Shown here: positions 10,604 to 25,600 of the stretch, in pieces | How the letters are laid out: every line of letters begins with the position of its first letter | Numbering within the stretch: the stretch's first letter is position 1 | NCBI GenBank assembly: GCA_963971305.1 | Contig: OZ020306.1 | Location: forward strand, 37,779,512 to 37,843,511 | DNA: 64,000 nt | Direction: 5' to 3' | DNA from: Arcuatula senhousia | Lineage: Eukaryota > Mollusca > Bivalvia > Mytilida > Mytilidae | The notes under the pieces: generated by a model | What the model saw: only the letters and a program-made list of their open reading frames with translations | The model's database searches: none | What the model was told of the DNA's origin: nothing | Made by a program: the position numbers and the translations under genes

Positions 10604-13600
10604 GTATGTATATTTATATCTATTTAATCATTTAGTCATAGTAAAAACAAACAAGCACCCTAAAATGTATAAGAAACAGAAAAAAGTGAGAATATAAGAA
10701 TACTAGTAAAATCACTTCATATAAGGCCACGCCGAATTAATTACTTATTCGTCGGACCGCCCGCATGTGAAATTGTTTCCTTAAGAAAATAATATAAATA
10801 TCTTCCGCCCGCACTTACCGGAAACCCGCCCGCGTCCGGAGCCGGAAGTTTTGTTCAATTCTTTTTTTATCTCTGCGTTTGAAAAATATTTGTCTTTTGC
10901 AAAGGTAAACAACCAAAAAATTGCCGATTTTCAACCATGTACTCTTATAAACTTGACTCTGTTTTGTCTAATTGCTTGTTAGTTAAGTTTAGTGCTCCAA
11001 TATTGGAGAAACATTCAGGATAAAAGACGTTAAACTTAAACAGTTGAAACTACGTTTCATTCCCCTCAAACAAAACACTCTGATGAATGTTGCCGGCAAT
11101 TGCATGTCAAATGGAAGACTCTTACATTGATCTATTTAAATACATTCATGACATTCAAAGAATGTCAAATACGATGTATAGTCGACCCCTTTTATTGATA
11201 GATTCAAGTACCTGTGGTATTTTTCCTCAGATGACCTCAGCTATACATGTAAAAACAACATCAATTCATGGTTCAAATTGAAAACATTAAGGAAAATCCC
11301 TAACTTATGTGTAAGGTAAGGACTATGATTGGATTTTAATGACAACATCTATGAACATCCAATTCACCATTGACCAAGGATTGTTTTGTAATATTTTTTT
11401 AATAAATATTTACAAATTGTTATTGTTGTTTTATGTTTTTTTGGTGAATAAAGATAGGAAGTTGTTTTTCTTTTTAATATTTTATCTTAAATTAAGCCTT
11501 GCCAGCAAGATTTTGGGACATAGTCATACTTGTTTGGTGTAATTGACTGTCTCTTGGTCTATTGATAGAAAGCCGAGACAGCAACTCTTCAGAGAGAAAA
11601 ACGACTAAAGACAATTATTTCCTGCTTAAACAATATATTAATCAATTGGAAAAGCCATAAACCACTAAGAACAGGCATTTGTTATACTTTAAATAGATTT
11701 TTTTTAATATTCCACTTATTTTCTTCAAAAATATAAATATTCGCTCGCTCGCCTCACTTTTACATTAAAAACCAGAAAAAACACTTTTTAAAAATTTAAA
11801 AGTCGCTCGCCTAAAAAAAATCAGTCGCTCCTATAAATCAGATTTTCAGAAAAAAAATTTATAAAAATAATTTCGCTCGCTCGCTCCTTTTTTTAAAAGT
11901 CAAAATCCAAAGAACAAAAAATTAGTTCTGTGTGGCCTAATATATTAAGTTCTTAGCCAACCAACTGCATTAAAAATGAAGAGCGCGAAGGGGGGGCTAC
12001 TAGTTCTAATACATTATAACTTCTTTATGCAGACATACTTTTAATTTTATGTGGAAAATAAAACGGCATCATATTTTTGGTTGTAACAGAATCTACTTGT
12101 GGAACCGTGACAATAAGTCAATTAGGAACTTTACCAGTTGTGGGTGGAAAAGGAACTCAGATTGTATGCGTTTTTGAGGAGGATGACGGTGAATCAATCA
12201 GACGTATTGAAATACTAGCACAACTGAATGGAACTAATTTTGAACCGATACTAGAGTTTGATAACCTTGGAGGCGCCGTCCATTCAAATGATTTCGTTAA
12301 CCGTTCACTTAGAATGACTACTGATAACAGAATAAGTATAGACAAAACGACAATAGCTGAATTCCAAAATGTCCAATGTGTTGATGAGACTAGCTACAGA
12401 TGTCATGCACGTTTTCAAAAATCTGGTGCAGTTGTAACAGCAGATTCAATTAGTCTCCCATTTGTTACACAAGGTATTTATTTATTTTACAATTTGCAAT
12501 GTTATAGAGTCTGAAAACACGTTTTTTCATATATTCCAATTATACATAAATCGTACGTTTTTGACCAGCTGCTCACAAATATTCACAAAAACGCAATCTC
12601 GGGTAACAAAATTTGACATATTTTGAATGAAACATTGTTTAAAAATAACTTACATACAAGTTCAGCTATAATTTACTCTTTATTTTACTCGAACTAGAAC
12701 ATTATTCAACTTTCTTTGTGACCCATGCTTGCCGAAGGAGTCCGGCTTTGTCAGAGGAAATACATATCGAAGAATCGGTTTTGTCTTTCTTTTGGAATCG
12801 GCTTTGTCAATCGCTAAAACATGAAATTGAAAGCTTTATTTAGTTCTTCTTTGTTGTTTACTCTCGATTGATTTATTTTTTGGTGATTTTAGTTTGAAAG
12901 GTGAAAATCTACACGCGCGGCAAGCGGTCAGACAGGGAAAATATTTTGTTACAATTTTCTTAACTACTTATGACACCTTATGATCACAGACTTTTGTATG
13001 TAGCATCAACATGAAATTCCATAGCAAGGTGCTTTGCTCATCTACTGGGACCCAATACGCATACGGACCTGCGATCTGGAGGGTATTAGTGTTGACTTAC
13101 CATGGCCACCTACCTTAAGCAGGAATATCCAAAATCTGCCTTAAGTTAAAAACAACCTTCCTTGAACGTTTATTGAAAATCGACCTACGATATTATGTAA
13201 AGATCAATCTCAACAAAGTTTTAAGAGCGACTTACGATCTGAGGGGCTGCACTGTGAGAGGTCCTCAACTGCCTGTTTTTTATAGAATTTTTTCCCCTTT
13301 TTTTATTGAAACATTCATGAAATTTTTGTAACAGTTTTCTTGATTTTTATTTTACCGGTACTTATCAAACCCTTTTGATATACATGTAATAGTTGGTACG
13401 CAGCATCAACTTGAGCATCAACTTCCTGTTAAACGACATTCGTCGACTTCTTTCTATTTTGTACTGTCTAAAGAAATAAAAAGTGGAATGGTTAAAAAAC
13501 CAATGCATGAAATCTCTCCTGCGATTATTGAAAATATATAACTTTCTGGTGGTGACGGAAGAAAAGATTTATATAAAAACTTTAGCGAATATATACATGT

Positions 13601-16600
13601 ACAGCCCTTGCATGGTCGCCAGGCTTGCGTGGGAGGTAAGTCCAACTATTTAATGTAGAAAATCGATGAAACCAACGAGCAACGGTACGTGTCTGGAAAC
13701 CTTGACACATGCTTTTTATCTTGCGTACTGCTTTTAAACTGCTTTGCTCTTGCATGCCTGTGTAATTTAATACTTGTATGTTATATTTGTTTGTGATGTA
13801 TGTGTCTGTGATCTTTGTTATTTGTTACCTAGTCGGTTAAGAGCTATGCAGCTCATGTTTGTCTTTGTATTGTATATATGTGCCGACTTAAAATAAAATT
13901 TACTTTCTTACTTACTCGTACTTATGCGAGGCTCGAACCCACAGGTATCAATCTGTGATTTAAACTTAAAAGTCCACCGCCTTAAACATCGAGAGATGTG
14001 GGGTCGTCATGCTATAATACAGAAAACCTGACCGCAAACCATAGTGGTGCACCGTGTTGGGGAAAATGCCACGTCCCTCGCACGTTCAAGAATCCTGATA
14101 AGAGTAGGACCCATAGGATTTTTGCAGGAGGCTAAATTGCACGACATCAATCCTCTTTACCTGTAACAGTCAAAACTCCCAACCCTGATTGGCCTTGTGT
14201 CCCTATTTCATCCACTTCATCATCATTTCATGTTCATTGACCTCTCGGAAATAGCCAAAATCGCGCTGCCTAAGAGTACAGCCCTAACAAACAAACAAGC
14301 CTTTTACACTTGACCGCGATCCCTGTGTTCATGGTTCAGTGACTCTGTAAATCTTGATGTTTTTTAGGACAAAAAAAAATTGTGGAAATGAATTAAGGCA
14401 CATACCATTTGGTTTTCTGGTGTGGCCTGGGATTTTACCTTGAGCCGGGAAATTTTTTTTCCGCACGATTCGCGGGCCAGATTATTTTTTTTCACACACA
14501 TCATTGACAAGAAAATTTTGTTGGCAAGATTGAAGCCAGGTTATTTTTTTCAAGGTGCTGGTTAGATTAGTTTTGTTACAAATATCATGGCCGGGAATTT
14601 AAAAAAAAACAAAACAGCACCCCCCCCCCCAGAAAATCAAATGGTCTGTGACTACTGTGCCTTAGTCGAAAGTGTGATCGCTACAAATCTGATATACCGA
14701 CACCTTGGGTTATGCCTTACACACCTATCGCTATGTAATGTTTTCATGGTTAAAAGACAAATAAAATAAAAAGTACGATTACATCATATGTAACAAATCT
14801 TTTGTGGAAAAGGAATATTATGATGGCTACATTAACATGCACCAAAATTTAAAAATACACAAATGTAAGGATATTTCACGTATACAAAGGCATGCTTTGC
14901 TACGTACGGACCATTTGATTTTCTGGGGGATGGGCCCGTTAAGCAGGTGGAAAACAAATCCCAGCTCAAGGTAAAAATCAAGGTCACCCCCGGAAAATCA
15001 AATGGTCCGTGCCTTGGACACTTTAAGGCACGATGCAACGGTAACAGTAGTGCCAAAAAACTATAAATGCGATGGTTGTGGAATCTCATGTCTTAAGGAG
15101 GCACCCTTAGGCAAATATATCACTCCATGGAAGTTTAAAACATGGAGCCAGTTTACGGGAATATGTATGTAAATTGCACAAAAAAAATTACTTACTATAG
15201 TAGTGTGATTTTTTTTTAGTCTTTGTCCAAGAAATAGAAAATAATGAGATGTGGAATAAATGTACGCGACACAACCTACATAGTAAGCTGAAATTTAGAA
15301 ACCACAATAAAAACAGCCAGCAGCCTTCAACAAAGCCTGCGGGCGCTGCTCGCTCTTTTGCGCTTGGCCCAAGGTCACAAATTTCGATACATACAATTTG
15401 AGTACAGTCCTGAAATAGTCAAAGAAAGACACCCTTCTTAAACAAAGAGCAAAAATACATAAAAAGACAACTACAAACAAAATCTTTGTCAGAGGATCCT
15501 GGCTTAGGACAAACACAAATAAATGTGGCGGGGTTAAACTAGTTTTCTGGGCCCAACCTTTCCCCTATTGAAAATCTCCAACATAGTACAAAATAACACA
15601 CTATAAAAATAGAAGTTCAATCCTGAGACATAGAGGTCCCGTGCGGGGCCCGGGTGGCGAATAGGCCCGCAGCAGAGCCTAGCTTGTCGTAAGAGGCGAC
15701 TAAGGGTCTTGGGATTCTGACGTCGGGTCAGTGCTCAGCCCACAGAGCGACCAAGTGTGTACCCTAGGTGGCTGAATAGGGTAGCCCTCGTCCGCGGGGG
15801 TTGTCAGGTCTATAATACGGAAACCCTGACCGCCGACCATAGTGGGCCAACGTGTGTGGAGAGTGCCACGCTTCATGCACGTAAAAGACCCCTTTGTGGA
15901 CCGCCCAGTAGTGCACCACATAGGCTAAATTTTCCGCCCCTACCCACCTCTCCCCTTTTTCCTGTGGTTCTTCAAAATTTACCGGTCCTTTGTTTCCCAC
16001 CCAATCTCCATATTTCATTTATCATCATCATTTCATGTTCATTTTGTCATCCTTTTCATGTTCATCGCCTGTGGATAACCTATATAGCGTTGCACGGGCG
16101 TAAAACACCAACTCACTCACTCACTCACTGAGACATAGAGGAACATTCCTGAGAACACTCGAAGTTACTTACAACTAGCTACAAAGACTTGTTTGAAGGT
16201 CATTAATATATTAATACACCCGCTTCGAAGAAGGGATATAATGTTTTATTTGTGGTTGTCCTTAGCTTCGTCCCACACCCGTAGCACTTATATTTATTTA
16301 ACTTATCACTCAGTTACTCATATAATACCACGTTATCAAGCTTTATATAGACTCGATACATTCTATGGTACCGTTGTATGTCCATCGGACATCTATTTCC
16401 GGTTTACTGAAAACTTTAATTTCCCATCACACTTTTTAGCTCACCTGACCCGAAGGGTCATGTGAGCTATTGTCATCACTTGGCGTCCGTCGTCCGTCCG
16501 TCCGTCGTCCGTTAACTTTTTCAATCGTTAACTCCTCTGACACCATAAGTCCAATTACAACCAAACTTGGTACAGTTGTATATTGGCATGGGTGCTTCAA

Positions 16601-19600
16601 AACTATTGTTTGGATTTTTGATTCATAAAAAAACATGGCCGCTGTAGCTAAAAATAGAACATAGGGGTAAATTGCAGTTTTTTGCAAATAACTCAAAAAC
16701 GGTGACAGATATCAAAATTCTGGCATGGGTGAATGTGATCAGCACCTCAAGATCTACCTGCCCTGAAATTTTCAAGAAGAACCAACAACTGATGTAGGAG
16801 TTATTGCCCTTTTTCTGGATTTTTTCAAAATTTTTCACATATTTAGCCCTATATCTTAAAAACTATACAAGATATTTCAAAAATTTAAATTGCATATGAT
16901 TAAGCACATCAAGATCTACATTTCAAGTAATTATGTCAAAGCTGTAGGATCATGTCTTTTAGGAGTTATGGCCCTTAAAGCGTCAAAATTTACCATTTTT
17001 CATTACTTTTCCCCTTAATTTCAAAGATTAACTTGTCTGACAACATAAGACCAACTGCATCTTAACTTGGCACACATATTCAATAGCATATCTGCTACAA
17101 TTCTATCGTTTGGATTTTTGATTCGTCAAAAAATATGGCTGCCATGGCTAAAAATAGAACCTAGGGGTTAATTGCAGTTTTTTGCTAATAACTCAAAAAT
17201 GGTTACAGATATCAAAATTTTGCCAGTATTTTAAATGATCAGCACCTCAAGATCTACCTGCTCTGAAATTTTCAAGAAGATCCAACAACTGATGTAGGAG
17301 TTATTGCCCTTTTTCTGGATTTTTTCAAAATTTTTCACCTATTTAGCCCTATATCTTTAAAACTATACAAGATATTTCAAAAATTTAAATTGCATATGAT
17401 TAAGCACATCAAGATCTACATTTCAAGTAATTATGTCAAAGCTGTAGGATCATGTCTTTTAGGAGTTATGGCCCTTAAAGCGTCAAAATTTACCATTTTT
17501 CATTACTTTTCCCCTTAATTTCAAAGATTAACTTGTCTGACAACATAAGACCAACTGCATCTTAACTTGGCACACATATTCAATAGCATATCTGCTACAA
17601 TTCTATCGTTTGGATTTTTGATTCGTCAAAAAATATGGCTGCCATGGCTAAAAATAGAACCTAGGGGTAAATTGCAGTTTTTTGCTAATAACTCAAAAAT
17701 GGTTACAGATATCAAAATTTTGCCAGTATTTTAAATGATCAGCACCTCAAGATCTACCTGCTCTGAAATTTTCAAGAAGATCCAACAACTGATGTAGGAG
17801 TTATTGCCCTTTTTCTGGATTTTTTCAAAATTTTTCACCTATTTAGCGTCCCGTGCGGGGCCCGGGTGGCGAATAGGCCCGCAGCAGAGCCTAGCTTGTC
17901 GTAAGAGGCGACTAAGGGTCTTGGGATTCTGACGTCGGGTCAGTGCTCAGCCCACAGAGCGACCAAGTGTGTACCCTAGGTGGCTGAATAGGGTAGCCCT
18001 CGTCCGCGGGGGTTGTCAGGTCTATAATACGGAAACCCTGACCGCCGACCATAGTGGGCCAACGTGTGTGGAGAGTGCCACGCTTCATGCACGTAAAAGA
18101 CCCCTTTGTGGACCGCCCAGTAGTGCACCACATAGGCTAAATTTTCCGCCCCTACCCATCTCTCCCCTTTTCCTGTGGTTCTTCAAAATTTACCGGTCCT
18201 TTGTGTCCCACCCCATCCCCATATTTCATTCATCATCATCATTTCATGTTCATTTTATCATCCTTTTCATGTTCATCGCCTGTAAATAACCTATATAGCG
18301 TTGCACGGGCGTAAAACACCAACTCACTCACTCACTCACACCTATTTAGCCCTATATCTTTAAAACTATACAAGATATTTCAAAAATTTAAATTGCATAT
18401 GATTAAGCACATCAAGATCTACATTTCATGTAATTAGGTCAAAGCTCTAGGATCATGTCTTTTAGGAGTTATGGCCCTTAAAGCGTCAAAATTTACCATT
18501 TTTCATTACTTTTCCCCTTAATTTCAAAGATTAACTTGTCTGACAACATAAGACCAACTGCATCTTAACTTGGCACACATATTCAATAGCATATCTGCTA
18601 CAATTCTATTGTTTGGATTTTTGATTCGTCAAAAGATATGGCTGCCATGGCTAAAAATAGAACCTAGGGGTAAATTGCAGTTTTTTGCTAATAACTCAAA
18701 AATGGTTACAGATATCAAAATTTTGCCAGTATTTTAAATGATCAGCACCTCAAGATCTACCTGCTCTGAAATTTTCAAGAAGATCCAACAACTGATGTAG
18801 GAGTTATTGCCCTTTTTCTGGATTTTTTCAAAATTGTTCACCTATTTAGCCCTATATCTTTAAAACTATACAAGATATTTCAAAAATTTAAATTGCATAT
18901 GATTAAGCACATCAAGATCTACATTTCAAGTAATTATGTCAAAGCTGTAGGATCATGTCTTTTAGGAGTTATGGCCCTTAAAGCGTCAAAATTTACTATT
19001 TTTCATTACTTTTCCCCTTAATTTCAAAGATTAACTTGTCTGACAACATAAGACCAACTGCATCTTAACTTGGCACACATATTCAATAGCATATCTGCTA
19101 CAATTCTATCGTTTGGATTTTTGATTCGTCAAAAAATATGGCTGCCATGGCTAAAAATAGAACCTAGGGGTAAATTGCAGTTTTTTGCTAATAACTCAAA
19201 AATGGTTACAGATATCAAAATTTTGCCAGTATTTTAAATGATCAGCACCTCAAGATCTACCTGCTCTGAAATTTTCAAGAAGATCCAACAACTGATGTAG
19301 GAGTTATTGCCCTTTTTCTGGATTTTTTCAAAATTTTTCACCTATTTAGCCCTATATCTTTAAAACTATACAAGATATTTCAAAAATTTAAATTGCATAT
19401 GATTAAGCACATCAAGATCTACATTTCATGTAATTAGGTCAAAGCTGTAGGATCATGTCTTTTAGGAGTTATGGCCCTTAAAGCGTCAAAATTTACCATT
19501 TTTCATTACTTTTCCCCTTAATTTCAAAGATTAACTTGTCTGACAACATAAGACCAACTGCATCTTAACTTGGCACACATATTCAATAGCATATCTGCTA

Positions 19601-22600
19601 CAATTCTATCGTTTGGATTTTTGATTCGTCAAAAAATATGGCTGCCATGGCTAAAAATAGAACCTAGGGGTTAATTGCAGTTTTTTGCTAATAACTCAAA
19701 AATGGTTACAGATATCAAAATTTTGCCAGTATTTTAAATGATCAGCACCTCAAGATCTACCTGCTCTGAAATTTTCAAGAAGATCCAACAACTGATGTAG
19801 GAGTTATTGCCCTTTTTCTGGATTTTTTCAAAATTTTTCACCTATTTAGCCCTATATCTTTAAAACTATACAAGATATTTCAAAAATTTAAATTGCATAT
19901 GATTAAGCACGTCAAGATCTACATTTCAAGTAATTATGTCAAAGCTGTAGGATCATGTCTTTTAGGAGTTATGGCCCTTAAAGCGTCAAAATTTACCATT
20001 TTTCATTACTTTTCCCCTTAATTTCAAAGATTAACTTGTCTGACAACATAAGACCAACTGCATCTTAACTTGGCACACATATTCAATAGCATATCTGCTA
20101 CAATTCTATCGTTTGGATTTTTGATTCGTCAAAAAATATGGCTGCCATGGCTAAAAATAGAACCTAGGGGTAAATTGCAGTTTTTTGCTAATAACTCAAA
20201 AATGGTTACAGATATCAAAATTTTGCCAGTATTTTAAATGATCAGCACCTCAAGATCTACTTGCTCTGAAATTTTCAAGAAGATCCAACAACTGATGTAG
20301 GAGTTATTGCCCTTTTTCTGGATTTTTTCAAAATTTTTCACCTATTTAGCCCTATATCTTTAAAACTATACAAGATATTTCAAAAATTTAAATTGCATAT
20401 GATTAAGCACATCAAGATCTACATTTCATGTAATTAGGTCAAAGCTCTAGGATCATGTCTTTTAGGAGTTATGGCCCTTAAAGCGTCAAAATTTACCATT
20501 TTTCATTACTTTTCCCCTTAATTTCAAAGATTAACTTGTCTGACAACATAAGACCAACTGCATCTTAACTTGGCACACATATTCAATAGCATATCTGCTA
20601 CAATTCTATTGTTTGGATTTTTGATTCGTCAAAAAATATGGCTGCCATGGCTAAAAATAGAACCTAGGGGTAAATTGCAGTTTTTTGCTAATAACTCAAA
20701 AATGGTTACAGATATCAAAATTTTGCCAGTATTTTAAATGATCAGCACCTCAAGATCTACCTGCTCTGAAATTTTCAAGAAGATCCAACAACTGATGTAG
20801 GAGTTATTGCCCTTTTTCTGGATTTTTTCAAAATTTTTCACCTATTTAGCCCTATATCTTTAAAACTATACAAGATATTTCAAAAATTTAAATTGCATAT
20901 GATTAAGCACATCAAGATCTACATTTCATGTAATTAGGTCAAAGCTGTAGGATCATGTCTTTTAGGAGTTATGGCCCTTAAAGCGTCAAAATTTACCATT
21001 TTTCATTACTTTTCCCCTTAATTTCAAAGATTAACTTGTCTGACAACATAAGACCAACTGCATCTTAACTTGGCACACATATTCAATAGCATATCTGCTA
21101 CAATTCTATCGTTTGGATTTTTGATTCGTCAAAAAATATGGCTGCCATGGCTAAAAATAGAACCTAGGGGTAAATTGCAGTTTTTTGCTAATAACTCAAA
21201 AATGGTTACAGATATCAAAATTTTGCCAGTATTTTAAATGATCAGCACCTCAAGATCTACCTGCTCTGAAATTTTCAAGAAGATCCAACAACTGATGTAG
21301 GAGTTATTGCCCTTTTTCTGGATTTTTTTCAAAATTTTTCACCTATTTAGCCCTATATCTTTAAAACTATACAAGATATTTCAAAAATTTAAATTGCATA
21401 TGATTAAGCACATCAAGATCTACATTTCATGTAATTAGGTCAAAGCTGTAGGATCATGTCTTTTAGGAGTTATGGCCCTTAAAGCGTCAAAATTTATCAT
21501 TTTTCATTACTTTTCCCCTGAATTTCAAAGATTAACTTTTCTGACACCATAAGACCAACTGCATCAAAACTTGGCACACATATTCAATAGCATATCTGCT
21601 ACAATTCTATTGTTTGGAATTTCGATTCGTCACAAAATATGGCTGCCATGGCTAAAAATAGAACATAGGGGGTAAATTGCAGTTTTTTGCTAATTACTTA
21701 AAATGGTTTCAGATATCAAAATTGTGTAAGAATCAAAAGTGATCAGCATATGAAGATCAACCTGTCCTGAAATTTTGAAAAAGATCCTACTGCTGATGTG
21801 GAAGTTATTGCCCTTTTTCGTAATGTTTGCCAAATTTTGCACTTATTAAGCCCTATGTCTTGAAAACTTTAGAAGATAATTCAGAAATTGAAATCCCATA
21901 TGGTTAAGCACAATAATATCTACAGAATATTTGTATCTGTGTAGTTCAGGTGAGCGATTCAGGCTCCTAGGAGCCTCTTGTTATTCACTTATACCGGTAA
22001 CTCGGCAACTAATATTGCTACATAGCTGATATTTAAAAACAAATTTTATATATAAGTATTATACATAATCGTCATTGGTCTATAGTTATTTAAGCATAAC
22101 GTAAATCACCTGATTATGCAGAATTATTAGTTACTAGAAAATGACTGTGATCTTTAAAATGATAGTCATTCAAGCCAATACAATATGTCAGTCAGCATTG
22201 TACTTAAAGCCTCACTAAGTGTACCTATACCCATATGGAAGATAAAGTTAATAACAAAACTAACCGAACATAAATGATAAATTTCAGTGTCCAAAAAGAA
22301 AAAAAAGCAAAGCAGCCACACCGGAGAAATTGTGGATGGCAATGGTCCTGACTTGGTACAGGCATTTCAAACGAAATGATGGGTTGAACCAGGTTTTATG
22401 ACGCCAAACTTCCCACTTCCACTGCGATCTAAGGAACCGGTAATGACAAAAAATAAACCACACACAACATGGTTGGGAGACACAATATAGGGATATTGAG
22501 CCAGAGGTGATTATCTCAGTACAGCAGACCAGCCAAAAACTAATTAAACAAATTAATCACCATATCTTTCAACTCACTTTTGAATTTTTCTACTAGTGGC

Positions 22601-25600
22601 TGATAATGAAGAGAGATTTTTTTTCAAAGATCGTATTTTCTTATAACCCTGCCTCAAAACGCGGTCATGGAGAAATCGGTATCTGTTCTAAAAAATCTAT
22701 GAAATGTGTGCAAGGTCTAGCATATCGAATAAGTTGTGAAGTATAAACTTTGTACTGAGATGACCACCAGGGTCTAATTCGAGATGCAATTGAATTCGGT
22801 AGTCTCTTTAATTTACAACTCTGGAGGACATGGAACTTGTCAGTCACATACATGTAACGGGAATATACTAAAATCATTCTCCTGTAAGTGGTCATCCATG
22901 TGAACACCATAGGTCATAGCAAGCATCCGAAGCATGCATTGTGTTAATTTTATCCATACATATAATTTTGACGGGTTTCTTTGGTTTTTTGACGACCTTG
23001 GTATGGGGTCTGGGATCAAGGGCACATAAGTTGGGGGTGGAAGGGGAATATTGTATCCCCGCTCCCCGCCCTCTTTCTCTGGCCCTGCTCCCCGCTCCTC
23101 GTCACCACAAAATAGCCACACCACCGACCATGTAAAATTACCACCGCCTGTTTCACCACACCATCTTTATTTTAACACCGCTTCAGCCAACGTATCACCG
23201 TCCCTCTTTCCACCCCTACATAAGATGTTCACTTCGGCGATCTACATGTATCGTCAGTTTAATAAGGAGCAGCATTTGAGGGACAGTTCTCATGTTGAGC
23301 AAAACATTGATCTCTTTTGGTTTTAGTCCCTTTTCACTTTTTTTTTAATAACGTGTCTTTCTCCTCACCTTTAATATAATTTCTGTTCGCTCCAAGTTTA
23401 TACATGTTTAATTTTTAAATATATCCCCAAATAGACACACAATAAAACATCAGTCATTGACATTTTGGTAATAATAAAACTTCAAATGAGTTTAATGTTC
23501 ATTTTTTTGGAAAGACGAAACCGGTTCCTAGAATGGATAGCAATTATGACGAAACCGGAGCATTATATTTGACAAAGCCGGACTCCTTCGGCAAGCATGG
23601 GTCACAAAGAAAGTTGAATAATTTTTTAGTTCGAGTAAAATAAAGAGTAAATAATAGCTGACTTTGTATCTAAGTTATTTTTAAACAATGTCTCATTCAA
23701 AATATGTCAAATTTTGTTACCCGAGATTGCGTTTTTGTGTGAATATTTGTGAGCAGCTGGTCAAAAACGTACGATTTTGCCATTGGTTCAGTTGATAATC
23801 GGCAAGTGAGAAGATAAAACATAACAAACATGGCCAGAATTTATACTATAGATATACCTCGGAATATGTCCAAAAAAGATTTTTGCATCTTGATAATATG
23901 TAAATAGGAAAAAAATCAACATTTTTATATCGTGTCCACTTGTTGACAGATTATCGGAAGTTGACAAAACATTAGGTACCGGATCTCTTTGACCACAGTG
24001 GAATTGTGTTTTATTGTTTTCTGTTCGTACAATGTATAGAATAATATGATATGCATCTTTATAAGCTTGATATGTATATTGAGGATTTCTCTGCTTTGTT
24101 AACAAAAATAATGAAAATGTATTATATTTTACCAGCTAGTAAAACAGATTTTAGGTCTGTCTTCCATCGTCTGTTTTATTTTTTAGTGCAACAACAAAAA
24201 CGTTGCAAAATAAACAAAGCTCTTTGGGTTTAAGTTCTTAAAGCATTGACAACTAGTAATGTACCGAAAAAAAATTCTTAGAAGACACTTTTTTAAATTT
24301 GTGGCTGGAACCATTTTAAGCAAATGGTATGAGAGTAAATATAAACAACCATTCGAATATCATATGGCATTACATATAGATTAACGTTTTATTTTTAGTA
24401 AGTCGTTACTGATATGATATTCGTGATATACATTTGATCTACCGAATGTTTTATGCCCCATCTACGAAATTAGGGGGTTTATAGTGTTCGGGTCCGTTCG
24501 TCCGTATGTCAAAAACAAATGTAGCGAGATACGGCACTATGTCTTTCGGACGGATTTTTGTTTTTTGACTTTTGATTATTTTTCATTATGAAAATTGGTC
24601 CAAATGAGTTAAGTCTATTCTGAATACTAGTTTGAATTCGAAGTAATTGAAAAGGTTATAGTTTTTGTAGACTAATTTGCTATATTGTTTAACATTTTAG
24701 TATCTAGCAGCATTCCTCAAAACCTAGAAATGCATGATGCAGACGTGCACAACATTACTGAAGGAATGAATCTGACGTTCACATGTAATGGCAACGTTGG
24801 GCATCCATCAGGAAGTTTCCGATGGTTTAAAATCGTTGAATCTGTTGAAAGTGAAATGACTAAAACAGAAGAAGATATACCATTAGGCACATGTGAAAAC
24901 CCATCGGATGGTTACAGTAATCTGACTTTCCAGGCAAGCAGATCAGATAATGGGGCCAAAATACGGTGTGAAATCAGGCATCCCGTGGCCCCAGCTAACA
25001 GCTTTATAGATGTACAGTTGACGGTGTATTGTAAGTGCTTTGAAAATTTTCAGAAAAAAATACTAACAACGATCTTTTTCTGAAATCAAAACTACCAATT
25101 AAGTGGTGCCACTAGAGTTTTAATAATTTAATATAGATTTGTTATGCGTAATTCGAGAAATACTTTTCGGTCATAAAATCAATACAATTTTCATTCTGTG
25201 TTTGTCAAATTTGGAAAATGGTTTAAATCTTTAATTATTATTGTTCTTGTGCGATCACACATTGAAAGAACGTAATTTCTCCCTACTTAAACTGATATAG
25301 TGTTGCTAGACAGAAAAACACCAAAACATTTACTCACTCATACAGTAACAATATTACTACACATTACTTTATTCATTTTTTAATATAATTTTTTTTTTCA
25401 GATCATATTGACGAAATATCCATTACTGTTTCGCCGAATAAGACTTTTTACGATCAGCACACCCCGCGAATAAACCTTGAATGCTTAACTGATGGTAACC
25501 CATCTGCTCAGTATAGTTGGTACAAAGACCAAGATTTTAATAATTCTATAGGATCAGACAGTACTTTCAGAATTCAGCCAGTTTCTGTCGAAATGAATGG

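Noticed and set aside
13926..13945. GGCTCGAACCC as a tRNA T-arm or SINE B-box
   Set aside because: No matching A-box, acceptor stem or cloverleaf could be drawn around it.
15700..18133. Identical 73-codon open frames at 15700-15921 and 17912-18133, with near-copies at 3915-4136 and elsewhere
   Set aside because: They fall inside SINE copies and repeat because the SINE repeats. Overlapping frames on both strands are equally long, with no coding signature.
16436..21982. Regular repeats that might be read as a CRISPR-like array
   Set aside because: The units are 500 bp, directly abutting and near-identical, with no unique spacers and no cas genes. The genome is eukaryotic.
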